The translations under genes were made by a program, and so were the position numbers. Source: Mesorhizobium sp. ORS 3359 (GTDB lineage: Bacteria > Pseudomonadota > Alphaproteobacteria > Rhizobiales > Rhizobiaceae). From it: 64,000 bases of DNA. Shown in pieces: positions 52,774 to 63,163 of this stretch. The DNA lies in NCBI GenBank assembly GCA_000824845.1, contig CCNC01000021.1:1-64000 (forward strand). Direction: 5' to 3'. The notes under the pieces are model-generated. The model ran no database searches and had not been told where the DNA came from. It was given only the letters and a program-made list of their open reading frames with translations. Every line of letters starts with the position of its first letter. Position 1 is the stretch's first letter.

Positions 52774-53492
52774 AACCGACGACCGCGATGGTGCTGGCGG
52801 CCGGGCTCGGCAAGCGCATGCGGCCGATCACCGACACGATGCCGAAGCCGCTGGTGAAGATCGCCGGCAAGACCTTGCTCGACTGGGGGCTGGACAGCCT
52901 GGAGGCCGCGGGCATCGCCAAGGCGGTGGTCAATGTGCACTATCTGCCTGAGCAGATCGTCGCCCATGTCGCCGGACGCAGCGCGCCGAAGATCGTCATC
53001 TCCGACGAGCGCGAGGCCCTGCTGGAATCGGCGGGCGGCATCGTCAAGGCGCTGCCGCTCTTGGGCAGCGAGCCCTTCTACATCATCAACGCCGATACAT
53101 TCTGGATCGACAGCGGCAAGCCCAGTCTCGAGCGTCTCGCCCTTGCATGGGACGCCGCCAGAATGGATATTCTGCTGATGCTTACCGATCTCGACTCAGC
53201 GACCGGGCATTGCGTCGGCACCGATTTCCTGGTGGCGCAGGACGGCGCGCTCACGCGCTCGAAGGGTGATCCGGCGGGCCTGATCTATGCCGGCGCCGCC
53301 ATCATCCATCCGCGCATCTTCAGGCAAGCGCCGACCGGTTCGCATTCGCTCAACGTCTATTTCGACAAGGCGATCGCCGCCGGGCGCCTGTTCGGCATGA
53401 AGATGAACGGGCGCTGGATCACCGTCGGCACGCCGGACGCGATCCCTGCCGCCGAAGCGGCTGTGGCCGGCGCCCTCGCGAAAGCGATATGA
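52770..53492 (+). CDS. murU: MurU-like nucleotidyltransferase
   Basis: 240 aa NTP-transferase fold: VLAAGLGKRMRPITDTMPKP (residues 9-28) is the nucleotide-binding signature and INADTFWID near 108 holds the metal-binding Asp. With the AmgK-like domain it should turn recycled N-acetylmuramate 1-phosphate into UDP-MurNAc, bypassing de novo synthesis and the fosfomycin target. Its stop overlaps addB by 4 nt. Confidence 0.88.
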   Translation: MKPTTAMVLAAGLGKRMRPITDTMPKPLVKIAGKTLLDWGLDSLEAAGIAKAVVNVHYLPEQIVAHVAGRSAPKIVISDEREALLESAGGIVKALPLLGSEPFYIINADTFWIDSGKPSLERLALAWDAARMDILLMLTDLDSATGHCVGTDFLVAQDGALTRSKGDPAGLIYAGAAIIHPRIFRQAPTGSHSLNVYFDKAIAAGRLFGMKMNGRWITVGTPDAIPAAEAAVAGALAKAI

Positions 53493-56400
53493 GCGGCGCG
53501 CGCCGCGTCCTTTCCATCCCGCCCGGAGCGCCGTTCCTTCCGACGCTGGCGGAGGCGTTGCTCGATCGACGCCTGATCCCCGGCTTCCGCTTCGACGGCG
53601 AGCCGCTAGCGCTGGCCGACGCCACCATTTATGTGCCGACCCGCCGCGCGGCGCGGGCGCTGCGCGGCGCCTTCGTCGACATTCTCGGTCAACGCTCGGC
53701 CATCCTGCCGACGGTGCGGCCACTCGGCGAGTTCGACGAGGATGAGGCAGCCTTCGACGCCGAGGCGGCGCCGGCGATAGACCTTGCGCCGCCGATCGCT
53801 GCGCAGGAACGGCTGCTTTTGCTGGCGCCGCTGGTGCGCGCCTGGAAGGAAAGCCTGCCGGCGCATGTCAGGGAGCGGTTCAACGAGGAATTCGTCGTGC
53901 CGACCTCGGCCGCCGACGCCATCTGGCTGGCGCGCGACCTTGCCCGGCTGATGGACGAGATCGAGACCGAAGGCACGGATTGGGCGAAGCTCGCGACGCT
54001 GGTCACCGGCAATCTCGCCGGTTGGTGGCAGGTGACGCTCGATTTCCTCGGCATCGTCACCGACAACTGGCCGGAACTGCTCAAGGAGCGCGACCGCTCC
54101 AATCCGGCCGCGCATCGCAGCGCGCTGATCCGGCTAGAGGCGGCGCGGCTGAAGCGCAATCCGCCTTCCGGTCCGGTGATCGCCGCCGGTTCGACCGGCT
54201 CCATTCCCGCTACCGCCGAATTGCTAGGCGTGATCGCCGGCCTGCCCAACGGCGCCGTCGTTCTGCCCGGGCTCGACCGCGAGCTGGACGACGCATCCTT
54301 CGCCGCGGTCACGGCGCCCGGCGCGCGTCCAGCAACGCTCGGCCACCCGCAATACGGCCTCGCCAAGCTGATCGGCGGCATCGGCATTCCGCGCCGCGAT
54401 GTCGAGGATGTCGTCGCGGCGCCACCGCCGCTGGCGCTGCGCGCGGCCCTTGTCGGCGAAGCGCTGCGGCCGGCCGAAACCACCGAATACTGGACCGAAA
54501 CGCGGCCGCGCTTCACGGCATACGATGTCGAACAGGCGCTGGCCGGCGTGACGCTGGTGGAAGCGGCGAACGAACGCGACGAGGCGGCGGCAATCGCCAT
54601 CGCGTTGCGGCGCGCCGTAGAGATCCCAGGCAAGCGCGCGGCGCTCGTCACCGGCGACCGCGCGCTGGCGCGGCGGGTTTCGGCAGAGCTTCTGCGTTTC
54701 GGCGTCGTCGCCGACGATTCCGGCGGCGCGCCGCTCATCAACACGCCGGCTGCCAGCCTGCTCAGGCTCGCGCTGAGCGCCGCGTTCCGGCCCGGCGACC
54801 CGGTAAGCCTACTCTCCTTGCTCAAGCATCCGCTGCTTGGGCTCGGCCTCGAACGCCAGACCGTGCGCAAGGCGGCCGAGCTGGTCGAGCTTGTCGCCTT
54901 ACGGGGAGGCACGGGCCGGCCGGATGTCGCATCGCTCGGCGCGCTTTTCGAGACGCGGCTCGCGGAACTGAGCGGCGACACAAGGCAGCCCTTCTGGTTT
55001 TCGCGCCTGACCGTGCGCGGCATCGAGCAGGCGCACGGCATGCTTAGCCGCCTTACCAAGGCGCTCTCACCGCTCACCGCTATGCGCGACGAGAAAGACG
55101 CCGACGTCGCGACGCTGACACGCGCAAGCGTCGTCGCGCTGGAAGATCTGGGCCGCGCGTCCGACGGCAACCTGGCGGAACTCTATGCCGGCGACGCCGG
55201 CGAAAAGCTCGCCGAGCTGTTGCGCGGACTGGTGGCGGCGTCCTCGCCCTTCACCTTCGCCGCTTCGGAATGGCCCGACGTGATGGAAGCGCTGATCGCG
55301 CCGGAGACGGTGAAGCCGGCGCAAGGCACCGACCGCAACATCGCCATCTGGGGCGCGCTGGAAGCCCGCTTGCAGAATGTCGACACGCTGGTCATCGGCG
55401 GGCTCAATGAAGGGGTCTGGCCGCGCAAGCCCGAGAGCGACCGCTTCATGTCGCGGCTGATGAAGACCGGCATCGACCTCGAGCCGCCGGAGCGGCGCAT
55501 CGGCCTTGCCGCGCATGATTTCCAGATGGCGATGGGCGCGGCGGAAGTGGTGCTGACGCGATCGGCGCGCTCCGGCGATGCGCCGGCGGTGCCGTCGCGC
55601 TGGCTGCAGCGCATCCTGACCTTCATCGGCAAGGAGCCGACGGCGGCCCTTCGCGGGCGCGGTGACGCGCTGCTCGCCTGGGCGCGCGCGCTCGACGCCG
55701 GGGAGAAGAAGGATTTCGCCGCCCGCCCGCAGCCCAGGCCACCGCTCAGCATGCGCCCGCAGCATTTCTCGGTCACCGAGATCGAGACGCTGCGCCGTGA
55801 CCCCTACGCGGTCTATGCGCGGCGCATCCTCGGGCTCTCGCCGCTGGAGCCATTGATCCGCGATCCGGGCGCCGCCGAACGCGGCACGCTGTTCCACGAG
55901 ATCCTGCATCTGTTCTCGCGGCGGGTGGAGGATCCAAGGGCGCCGAACGCGTTGTCGAGCCTCATCGAAGCCGGCCGTCTCTGCTTTGCCGAGGCAAAGC
56001 TTCCGCCGGACATCGAGGCTGTCTGGTGGCCGCGTTTCGAAAAGCTCGCCGAGAACATCATCGAGTGGGAGCACACCCGCGCCGATGCGGTTACGAGGCG
56101 CTATGCCGAGGAGCGGGCCGACAAGACAGTGGTCGGCCGCACCGGCGTGACGCTGTCGGGCTATGCCGACCGCGTCGATCTGCTTGCCGGCGGCATGGCC
56201 GACATACTCGACTACAAGACCGGCTCCTCGCCCTCGAAAGCGCAGGCGCATACGCTGCTGTCGCCGCAGCTTGCGCTGGAAGGCGCGCTGCTCAGGCGCG
56301 GCGCTTTCAGGGAACTGGGCATCCGCGAGCCCTCGCAGCTTGCCTTCGTGCGGCTGAAGCCGAATGGCGAGGTGTTCGAGGAATCGATCCTCGAGTACAA

Positions 56401-56608
56401 CCGCAAGCCCCGCACCGCCAACGACCTTTCCGAGGAAGCCTGGGCGCGGCTGGAACGGCTGCTGTTCCATTATGCCGACCCGACCACCGGCTATCTGTCG
56501 CGCGCCCTTCCTTTCCGTGAGGGCGAGGCCGACGGCGATTACGATCATCTGGCGCGCGTGCTGGAATGGTCGGCCGGCGGCGCCAGCGAAGACGAGGCGG
56601 AAGGATGA
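53489..56608 (+). CDS. addB: Double-strand break repair protein AddB
   Basis: 1039 aa, the usual length for alphaproteobacterial AddB. The N-terminal half is helicase-like without clear ATP motifs, as expected. The C-terminal PD-(D/E)XK nuclease has Asp908-Tyr-Lys910-Thr in DILDYKTGSS after YADRVDLLAGG. Cysteine ligands of the Fe-S clamp are not obvious. It works with AddA, encoded next with an ATGA overlap, to resect DNA ends for RecA loading. Confidence 0.94.
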   Translation: MSGARRVLSIPPGAPFLPTLAEALLDRRLIPGFRFDGEPLALADATIYVPTRRAARALRGAFVDILGQRSAILPTVRPLGEFDEDEAAFDAEAAPAIDLAPPIAAQERLLLLAPLVRAWKESLPAHVRERFNEEFVVPTSAADAIWLARDLARLMDEIETEGTDWAKLATLVTGNLAGWWQVTLDFLGIVTDNWPELLKERDRSNPAAHRSALIRLEAARLKRNPPSGPVIAAGSTGSIPATAELLGVIAGLPNGAVVLPGLDRELDDASFAAVTAPGARPATLGHPQYGLAKLIGGIGIPRRDVEDVVAAPPPLALRAALVGEALRPAETTEYWTETRPRFTAYDVEQALAGVTLVEAANERDEAAAIAIALRRAVEIPGKRAALVTGDRALARRVSAELLRFGVVADDSGGAPLINTPAASLLRLALSAAFRPGDPVSLLSLLKHPLLGLGLERQTVRKAAELVELVALRGGTGRPDVASLGALFETRLAELSGDTRQPFWFSRLTVRGIEQAHGMLSRLTKALSPLTAMRDEKDADVATLTRASVVALEDLGRASDGNLAELYAGDAGEKLAELLRGLVAASSPFTFAASEWPDVMEALIAPETVKPAQGTDRNIAIWGALEARLQNVDTLVIGGLNEGVWPRKPESDRFMSRLMKTGIDLEPPERRIGLAAHDFQMAMGAAEVVLTRSARSGDAPAVPSRWLQRILTFIGKEPTAALRGRGDALLAWARALDAGEKKDFAARPQPRPPLSMRPQHFSVTEIETLRRDPYAVYARRILGLSPLEPLIRDPGAAERGTLFHEILHLFSRRVEDPRAPNALSSLIEAGRLCFAEAKLPPDIEAVWWPRFEKLAENIIEWEHTRADAVTRRYAEERADKTVVGRTGVTLSGYADRVDLLAGGMADILDYKTGSSPSKAQAHTLLSPQLALEGALLRRGAFRELGIREPSQLAFVRLKPNGEVFEESILEYNRKPRTANDLSEEAWARLERLLFHYADPTTGYLSRALPFREGEADGDYDHLARVLEWSAGGASEDEAEG

Positions 56609-59600
56609 AATATCCGATCCCCTCCGATACGGCCGCCAGCCAGGCGCGCGCCTCGGATCCTGCCTATTCCGCCTGGGTGTCGGCCAATGCCGGCTCCGGC
56701 AAGACGCATGTCCTGGCGCAGCGCGTGATTAGGCTCCTGCTCAACGGCACCGACCCGTCGAAGATCCTGTGCCTCACCTACACGCGGGCCGCCGCCGCCA
56801 ACATGTCGAACCGCGTGTTCTCGACGCTCTCGGAATGGACAGCGCTGCCCGATGCGGAGCTGGCGGTCAGGATCGCGGCGCTGGACGGCCGCGGCGCCGA
56901 CCGCGACATAATGCGGCGCGCGCGGCGCCTGTTTGCCGAGGCGCTCGAGACGCCGGGCGGGCTGAAGATCCAGACCATCCACGCCTTCTGCGAATCCGTG
57001 CTGCACCAGTTCCCGCTCGAAGCCAACATTCCGGCGCATTTCGAGATGCTCGATCCGCAGATGGAAGCCTCGCTGTTCGCCGATGCCCGCCGCGACATGA
57101 TCTCGGGCGCTGGCGCCGGCGTCGAAGGCCTGGCGGAAGCCTTCGCAACGGTGCTGGAGCGCGGCGGCGAGTTCGGTCTCGATTCCCTGCTTGCCGAGAC
57201 CGTCGGCAAGCGCGAAGATTTGCGCGATTTCATCGCCAAGCTCGGCAGGGATCGGGATTTCCAGCCGCTATTCGCCGAATTCGGCTTCAGGCCGGGACAG
57301 ACGGCCGAGGGCATCGCCGCTTCGCTATGGCCGCTGCCTGGTTTCGACCTCCGCCAGTTCGCCGAATTCGCGCAGGCCGCCGAAGCCGCAGACGCGCGGC
57401 AGGTGCTGAACAATGTCATCCCTTATGCCCGGGGCGCCTTCGCCGAAGCCGACCCGATCCGCCGGCTGCGGCTGTTGGCAAAGGCCTTCCTCAAGGCTGA
57501 CGGCGACCCCTATGAGCCGGCCAAGATCTTCAAGAAGGCGCTGGTCGACCGGCTGCCGGATTTGCCCGACCGCTACCTTGCGACGGCCAAGGTGATCCTC
57601 GACGTGTCGGACCGGCTGGCGCTGTTCCGCATGCTGGAAGGCACGGCGGCGGCGCTCACCGTCGCGGGCTGGCTGATCGCGCGCTACGAGCAGTTGAAGC
57701 GCGGACGCGGCTTCCTCGACTTCAACGACCTCATCACCCGCACCGTGAGCCTGCTGTCACGGCCCGATGCCGGACCATGGGTGCAGTTCAAGCTCGACCA
57801 GGGCATCGATCATATCCTGCTCGACGAAGCGCAGGACACCAGCCCGGACCAATGGGAGGTGGTGAAGAAGCTGACCGAAGAGTTCTTTGCAGGGCTCGGC
57901 CAGCGCGAGGCAGTCAGGCGCACGGTGTTTGCCGTCGGTGACGAGAAGCAGTCGATCTACTCCTTCCAGGGTGCGGCGCCCGATTCCTTTGCCGAAAGCC
58001 GGCAACTGTTTGCCGGGCGCGTGCGCGACGCCGAGGCCGCCTTCGCCAATCTGAAGCTCACTTGGTCGTTCCGGTCGAGCGACGACGTGCTGGCCGCGGT
58101 CGACCGCGTCTTCGCAGAACCCGGCGTGCGGCGCGGCATCAGCCACGATCCCGATCCGCTCAGTCACAAGGCGATCCGCAATGACGCGCCGGGCTATGTC
58201 GAAGTGTGGCCTTCGGTCGGCGCCGAAATGGTCGAGGAGCCGGACGATTGGACGCTACCGGTCAACCATGCCAGCGCCCCCGCGGTGCGCGTCGCCGAGC
58301 ATGTCGCCACGACCATCCAGACCTGGCTCAAGCAAGGCGAGATCATCGAAGGCAAGGGCCGGAAACTGACCGCCGGCGACATCCTGGTGCTGGTGCGCAA
58401 GCGCGACCGCTTCGTCCATGCGCTGTCGCGCAGCTTGAAGAACCGGCAGATCCCGGTGGCAGGCGCAGATCGGCTCAGCCTGCCCGGCCATATCGCGGTG
58501 CAGGACCTGATCGCGCTCGGGCATTTCCTGATCCAGCCGGAGGACGATCTGTCGCTGGCTGCGGTGCTGCGCAGCCCCATCTTCGAGGTCTCCGAGGAGA
58601 CGTTGCTGACGCTTGCCGGCCAAAGGTCGAAGGGCCAGTCGCTGATTGCCTCGCTCAGGCATCACGCGGCAGAGGATGTTTCGCTCGCCGCTGTCGTTAG
58701 CCGGCTCGACGGCTGGGCAACAGAAGTGGCCTTCAAGCCGGTGTTCGAATTCTACGCCGCGGCGCTGGCGCGCGACGGGCTGCGCCGCAAGATGACGGCG
58801 CGACTTGGACCCGAAGCCGGCGACATCCTCGACGAATTCCTGAGCTTTTGCCTGGCCGAGGAACGGACCGGACTGCCGGGGCTGGAATCCTTCCTGTCGA
58901 CACTGGAGAATGCGGGCCCCGAGATCAAGCGCGAGATGGACCAGACGCGCGACGAGGTCCGCGTCATGACTGTGCACGCCGCCAAGGGCCTCGAAGCGCC
59001 GGTCGTCTTCCTGGTCGATGGCGGCTCGGCGCCGTTCAGCGACCAGCATCTGCCGCGGCTGATGCCGTTCGAGAGCTCGGGGACGCAATGGAAAGGCAAG
59101 GGCTATCTGTGGCGCTCGGCCAGCGATGTCGCCAACGGCGTCTCGAAGACGGCCTCGGTGCGGGCGCGCGAGTTGGCGGACGACGAATACCGGCGGCTGC
59201 TCTATGTCGGCATGACGCGCGCCGAGGACCGGCTGATCGTCTGCGGCTATCACGGCAAGCGGCAGCCCAGCCCCGGCACCTGGCATTCGATCGTCAGCCG
59301 GGCGCTCGTGGGCGCGCCCGAGAGTTCCGAGCGGCGGCATCCGGCGACGGCCGAAGTGGCGGTGCATCGCTTCCATATGACGAAACTACCGCCGGTGGCG
59401 CTGGCGGAGGGCGAAGCCGAGCATCCAATCGAGCATCTTGCGCCGCTGCCGGACACCCTTTTCCAGCCGTTGCCGCACTATGAGGAGTTGCCGCGTCCGC
59501 TTTCGCCCTCCGGCGCTTCGGCGCTGATCGAGGAAGCGAACGACGCTATTCCCGATACGCGCTCGCCGGTGCTCGACGCTGCCGCCGAGCCCGGCTTCGC

Positions 59601-60117
59601 GGTCGTGCGCGGCCTTGCCCTGCACAAATTGCTGCAGATGCTGCCCGGCATCGCCGAGGCGGAGAGACAGGGCGCGGCCGAGCGCTACCTGGCGCGCGCC
59701 GGCGCAGATTGGCCGGATGGTGAGCGCGACAGGGCGTTGGAAGCGGTGCTCTCCATCCTGTCCGACGATCGCTTCGGCGCGTTGTTCTCGCCGTCGTCCC
59801 GCGCGGAAGTCGCGATCATGGGCAGCCTGGAGGTGAAGGGCAGGCTGCGTTCCATCTCCGGCAAGATCGACCGGCTGGCTGTCACCCCGCAAAAGGTGTC
59901 GATCGTCGACTACAAGACCAACCGGCCGGCCCCCAAAGACCTGGCCGAAGTGCCGCCGGCCTATGTGTTGCAGCTTGCGCTCTATCGCGCGCTGCTTGAG
60001 CCGCTCTATCCGGCACGCGCGGTGACGGCCGCGCTGCTCTTCACCGAGGCGCCGCGGCTGATCGAGCTGCCGGCCAGGGCCATGGACGATGCCCTTGCCC
60101 GACTCACGGGAGCGTGA
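56605..60117 (+). CDS. addA: Double-strand break repair helicase AddA
   Basis: 1170 aa from ATG at 56605, overlapping the addB stop. UvrD-type helicase motifs: Walker [11 protein letters not shown] near residue 28, motif Ia [12 protein letters not shown], Walker [15 protein letters not shown] near 407, motif [16 protein letters not shown] near 449, and motif [13 protein letters not shown] near 867. The C-terminal nuclease has Asp1102-Tyr-Lys1104 in [10 protein letters not shown]. It forms the AddAB helicase-nuclease. trxA follows after 74 bases. Confidence 0.95.
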   Translation: MKYPIPSDTAASQARASDPAYSAWVSANAGSGKTHVLAQRVIRLLLNGTDPSKILCLTYTRAAAANMSNRVFSTLSEWTALPDAELAVRIAALDGRGADRDIMRRARRLFAEALETPGGLKIQTIHAFCESVLHQFPLEANIPAHFEMLDPQMEASLFADARRDMISGAGAGVEGLAEAFATVLERGGEFGLDSLLAETVGKREDLRDFIAKLGRDRDFQPLFAEFGFRPGQTAEGIAASLWPLPGFDLRQFAEFAQAAEAADARQVLNNVIPYARGAFAEADPIRRLRLLAKAFLKADGDPYEPAKIFKKALVDRLPDLPDRYLATAKVILDVSDRLALFRMLEGTAAALTVAGWLIARYEQLKRGRGFLDFNDLITRTVSLLSRPDAGPWVQFKLDQGIDHILLDEAQDTSPDQWEVVKKLTEEFFAGLGQREAVRRTVFAVGDEKQSIYSFQGAAPDSFAESRQLFAGRVRDAEAAFANLKLTWSFRSSDDVLAAVDRVFAEPGVRRGISHDPDPLSHKAIRNDAPGYVEVWPSVGAEMVEEPDDWTLPVNHASAPAVRVAEHVATTIQTWLKQGEIIEGKGRKLTAGDILVLVRKRDRFVHALSRSLKNRQIPVAGADRLSLPGHIAVQDLIALGHFLIQPEDDLSLAAVLRSPIFEVSEETLLTLAGQRSKGQSLIASLRHHAAEDVSLAAVVSRLDGWATEVAFKPVFEFYAAALARDGLRRKMTARLGPEAGDILDEFLSFCLAEERTGLPGLESFLSTLENAGPEIKREMDQTRDEVRVMTVHAAKGLEAPVVFLVDGGSAPFSDQHLPRLMPFESSGTQWKGKGYLWRSASDVANGVSKTASVRARELADDEYRRLLYVGMTRAEDRLIVCGYHGKRQPSPGTWHSIVSRALVGAPESSERRHPATAEVAVHRFHMTKLPPVALAEGEAEHPIEHLAPLPDTLFQPLPHYEELPRPLSPSGASALIEEANDAIPDTRSPVLDAAAEPGFAVVRGLALHKLLQMLPGIAEAERQGAAERYLARAGADWPDGERDRALEAVLSILSDDRFGALFSPSSRAEVAIMGSLEVKGRLRSISGKIDRLAVTPQKVSIVDYKTNRPAPKDLAEVPPAYVLQLALYRALLEPLYPARAVTAALLFTEAPRLIELPARAMDDALARLTGA

Positions 60118-60191
60118 CACAAGAACTGCTTGAACATCGCCGCCGCAACCACCACATTTGGGGTAACCCGAGTTTTCGAAAGGATTTCAGC

Positions 60192-60515
60192 ATGGCCACC
60201 GTCAAGGTCGACAATGGCAATTTCCAGGCCGATGTGCTCAACGCCAAGGAGCCGGTCGTGGTGGATTTCTGGGCCGAGTGGTGCGGCCCGTGCAAGATGA
60301 TCGGCCCGTCGCTGGAAGAGATCGCCAAGGAGCTCGGCTCCAAGGTGAAGATCGCCAAGCTCAACATCGATGAGAATCCGGAGCTTGCCGCGCAGTTTGG
60401 CGTGCGCTCGATCCCGACGCTGATGATCTTCAAGGGCGGCGAAGTGGCCGACATGAAGGTGGGCGCCGCGCCGAAGACGGCGCTGTCGCACTGGATCAAC
60501 GGCGCTCTCGCCTGA
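60192..60515 (+). CDS. trxA: Thioredoxin
   Basis: 107 aa from ATG at 60192 with AAAGGA upstream. The redox centre WCGPC is at residues 30-34 and the cis-Pro lies in IPTLMIF near 75. It is a cytoplasmic disulfide reductase. It lies downstream of addA, the common order in alphaproteobacteria. Confidence 0.97.
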   Translation: MATVKVDNGNFQADVLNAKEPVVVDFWAEWCGPCKMIGPSLEEIAKELGSKVKIAKLNIDENPELAAQFGVRSIPTLMIFKGGEVADMKVGAAPKTALSHWINGALA

Positions 60516-60538
60516 GTCAGTCCGAAAGGTTCAAGATC

Positions 60539-60569
60539 AAGCCCGGCCATCGCGCCGGGCTTTTCTTTG
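60539..60569 (+). terminator. trxA intrinsic terminator
   Basis: AAGCCCGGC at 60539-60547 and GCCGGGCTT at 60554-60562 form a 9-bp stem around CATCGC, followed by TTCTTTGG. It starts 23 bases after the trxA stop. Confidence 0.85.
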
Positions 60570-60644
60570 GCGCCATCGCTCGACGCGCTCTGGCCCTCGC
60601 ACGCGGGCACGTCATACTCTCTGCTTCAGAAAAAGGAGAGCGCG

Positions 60645-60926
60645 ATGACCGGAACAGCCAAGGCCACAGTCCATGTCGACAATGAGCGCGTGATCGTCAC
60701 CGAATACCGCTTCGCGCCGGGCGCCAACACAGGCTGGCACCGCCATGGCTACGACTATGTCGTGGTGCCGCTGATGGACGGCAAGGTGAAGTTGGTGACC
60801 AAGGACGGCGAGTCCTTCGCCGAAATGAAGCAAGGCGCGCCCTATTTCCGCCGCGAGGGCGTCGAGCACGACGTCATCAACGCCAATGACGGCGAATATG
60901 CTTTTATAGAGATCGAGCTGAAGTAG
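60645..60926 (+). CDS. Small cupin-domain protein
   Basis: 93 aa from ATG at 60645, with AAAGGAGAG upstream. Single cupin barrel: motif 1 is GANTGWHRHGYDYVVVPL (residues 26-43) with two His ligands and no usual Glu; motif 2 is weak (EHDVINAND). Metal binding is likely, but enzymatic function is unknown. It stands alone between trxA and an orphan antitoxin. Confidence 0.75.
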   Translation: MTGTAKATVHVDNERVIVTEYRFAPGANTGWHRHGYDYVVVPLMDGKVKLVTKDGESFAEMKQGAPYFRREGVEHDVINANDGEYAFIEIELK

Positions 60927-60997
60927 TTGGCTGGCCATCATCTGCCATCTTGATGGCTAAGCTCTGTCGGTGTCTATTCCGGCAAGCGGAGTTCCAA

Positions 60998-61222
60998 ATG
61001 GCCGAACCAACACTCTCAGTCCGCAGCGCAAAGGCACGGGACCTTGCTCATCGACTTGCGCGTCGAGAGAATCGTACCATAGCCGACGTGATCGAACGCG
61101 CGCTTGAGTTCTATGACATCCGGGAAGCGGCGCGTGAGCCCGCGTCCAGCTTCTATGCTCGCCTGGCGGCAAGCAGCGGCGCCGACATTGATTTGGAGAG
61201 AATTATCCGCGAAGGCCGCTAA
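60998..61222 (+). CDS. Orphan VapB-type (Rv0623-like) antitoxin
   Basis: 74 aa from ATG at 60998; an in-frame ATG at 60950 would add 16 atypical residues. LSVRSAKARDLAHRLARREN and TIADVIERALEFYD fit the Rv0623-like antitoxin family, and the tail SGADIDLERIIREGR is the toxin-binding part. No PIN toxin follows: the next gene is a VOC protein on the other strand, 6 bases away. It may be a relic or a stand-alone regulator. Confidence 0.75.
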   Translation: MAEPTLSVRSAKARDLAHRLARRENRTIADVIERALEFYDIREAAREPASSFYARLAASSGADIDLERIIREGR

Positions 61223-61228
61223 ATTTAG

Positions 61229-61648
61229 TCACCAGTCGGCGACGCGATCGCCGCCGGCGAACTGCGCGCTTTTTGGGGTGTATTCGAACAGTTCGATCCT
61301 CACGCCGTTGGGATCGGCGATCCAGGCTTGGTAAGTGTCGTCGCAGGCGAGCTTCTTCGGCGTCACCGCGACACCTTTCGATCGGATATGGGCGATCGCA
61401 GCCTCGATATCTTCTACTTCCAGGCAGAAATGGTTGATCTGGTTGCGGTCGCTGTAGCTGGCCTCGTTCTTTTCAAACACCTCGATATGGCTTCGACCGC
61501 CGCAGTCGAGATAGAAGCCGAAAATCCTGCCGTCGCGCAGGAAATTGAACCTTGTGTCGATGCCAAGCACATCGCGATAGAACGAGCGCGTTGCCTCCAG
61601 GTCATGCGCGAAGATGCAGACATGGGCGAGCTGCTTCACTTTGATCAT
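61229..61648 (-). CDS. VOC-family (glyoxalase/dioxygenase-fold) protein
   Basis: 139 aa. Two beta-alpha-beta-beta-beta repeats are visible, with metal-ligand candidates His9 (QLAHVCIF), Glu in SHIEVFE, His in INHFCLEV and Glu in VRIELFEY. The pattern is that of glyoxalase I-like enzymes. The substrate is not evident. The 3' end converges on the orphan antitoxin gene. Confidence 0.85.
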   Translation of the reverse strand: MIKVKQLAHVCIFAHDLEATRSFYRDVLGIDTRFNFLRDGRIFGFYLDCGGRSHIEVFEKNEASYSDRNQINHFCLEVEDIEAAIAHIRSKGVAVTPKKLACDDTYQAWIADPNGVRIELFEYTPKSAQFAGGDRVADW

Positions 61649-61701
61649 GGCCGGTTCCTTTCTTCCCCCGCCGAAATCCGCAGCGCTGTCTCGACCTGAC
61701 C

Positions 61702-63027
61702 TCAGGTCGGCGGCGTGCCGTTCTCGGCAAGCACGGCGCCGGCGAAATAGAGCGAGCCGCCGATCAGGATACGCGGCGCCGGGCCGTCCCAGGAGTCGCG
61801 CAACAGCATCAGCGCGCTGGCGACGGAGCTGACCGGTTCGGCCGACAGGCCGGCCTCTTCCGCCCGCAACGCCAGCTCGTCGTTGGGAACGCCGGCATCG
61901 CTGTTGCTCACCGGCACGGTGTAGACATGGCGGGCGAGGCCCTTGAAGGCGCTGAAATAGCCGGTCTGGTCCTTGGTGTTGATCATGCCGGAAATCAGCA
62001 CCAGCGGCCTCGGATTCTTTTCCTCCTGCTCGGCCAGGGCTTCGGCGATGACGATGCCAGCGCCGGGATTGTGGCCGCCGTCCAGCCAGATCTCCGCGCC
62101 CTTCGGAGCCAGATCCACCAATTTGCCCTGCGTCAGCTTCTGCATGCGTGCCGGCCAGGCGACATGGGTCATCGCCCGCTCGGCGGCGCGATGGCCGATC
62201 TCGAAGCCGGCCGCCTTTACAGCGGCGATCGCGGCGGCGGCGTTCGCGTACTGGTGCCGCCCAGGCAGGCGCGGCAAGGGCAGGTCCATCAGCCCGTCCT
62301 CATCCTGGTAAACCATGCGGCCGTTTTCCTCGAAAGCGAGGAAATCCTGGCCGTAGACAAAGGTCGGGCAATCCAACCGCTCGGCCGTCTCGATCAGCAC
62401 CTGAAGCGCCGTCTCGCTTTCCTGGGCGCCGATCACCACCGGGCAGCCGCGCTTCATGATGCCGGCCTTCTCGGCGGCGATCAGCTCGACGCGGTCGCCG
62501 AGATAGGCTTCGTGGTCCATCGAGATCGGCATGATCACCGAAACCGCGGGCCGCTTGATGACGTTGGTGGCGTCGAAACGGCCGCCAAGCCCGACCTCGA
62601 TGATCGCCGCCTCCGCCGGATGCTCCGAGAACAGGACAAAGGTGACGGCCGTGAGTATCTCGAAGACGGTGATCTTCTGGCCCTGATTGGCCTCGGCGAC
62701 GCGCGCGATGGCCTCGGCGAACACATCGTCCTCGACGAGCTTGCCGCCGCCTTCGGCCGCCAACCGGTAGCGTTCGTGCCAATTCACCAGATGCGGCGAG
62801 GTGTGGACGTGGACGAGATGGCCGGCCGACTCCAGCAGCGCGCGCGAGAAGGCGGCGCAGGAACCCTTGCCATTGGTGCCGGCGATGTGGATGACCGGCG
62901 GCAGCCGGTCCTGCGGGTTGCCGAGGCGTTCGAGAAGCCGCGTGACGCGGTCCAGCGAAAGGTCGAAGCCCTTCGGATGCAGCGTCATCAGATGTTCGAT
63001 TTCGCGTTCGGCGGAAAGCGTTGTCAT
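61702..63027 (-). CDS. folC: Folylpolyglutamate/dihydrofolate synthase FolC
   Basis: 441 aa Mur-ligase-fold enzyme. The ATP loop IAGTNGKGSCAAF is at residues 48-60, with a Mg-binding GLGGRFDATN near 147 and a DGGHNPGA motif near 316. It adds glutamate to dihydropteroate and folates. It lies downstream of accD on the same strand, the accD-folC order common in proteobacteria. Confidence 0.96.
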   Translation of the reverse strand: MTTLSAEREIEHLMTLHPKGFDLSLDRVTRLLERLGNPQDRLPPVIHIAGTNGKGSCAAFSRALLESAGHLVHVHTSPHLVNWHERYRLAAEGGGKLVEDDVFAEAIARVAEANQGQKITVFEILTAVTFVLFSEHPAEAAIIEVGLGGRFDATNVIKRPAVSVIMPISMDHEAYLGDRVELIAAEKAGIMKRGCPVVIGAQESETALQVLIETAERLDCPTFVYGQDFLAFEENGRMVYQDEDGLMDLPLPRLPGRHQYANAAAAIAAVKAAGFEIGHRAAERAMTHVAWPARMQKLTQGKLVDLAPKGAEIWLDGGHNPGAGIVIAEALAEQEEKNPRPLVLISGMINTKDQTGYFSAFKGLARHVYTVPVSNSDAGVPNDELALRAEEAGLSAEPVSSVASALMLLRDSWDGPAPRILIGGSLYFAGAVLAENGTPPT

Positions 63028-63163
63028 GGCGAATCCTAACGCCTGACCCGGAGACCGGGAATCGGTCTCGGAACGGTCATATGCAAATAAGAGGCTACAG
63101 CAGACAACGCTCGGCGCAAATCGCGGTTCGCGGCGAACGATGTCGCGCCAGGCCGATATCGTG

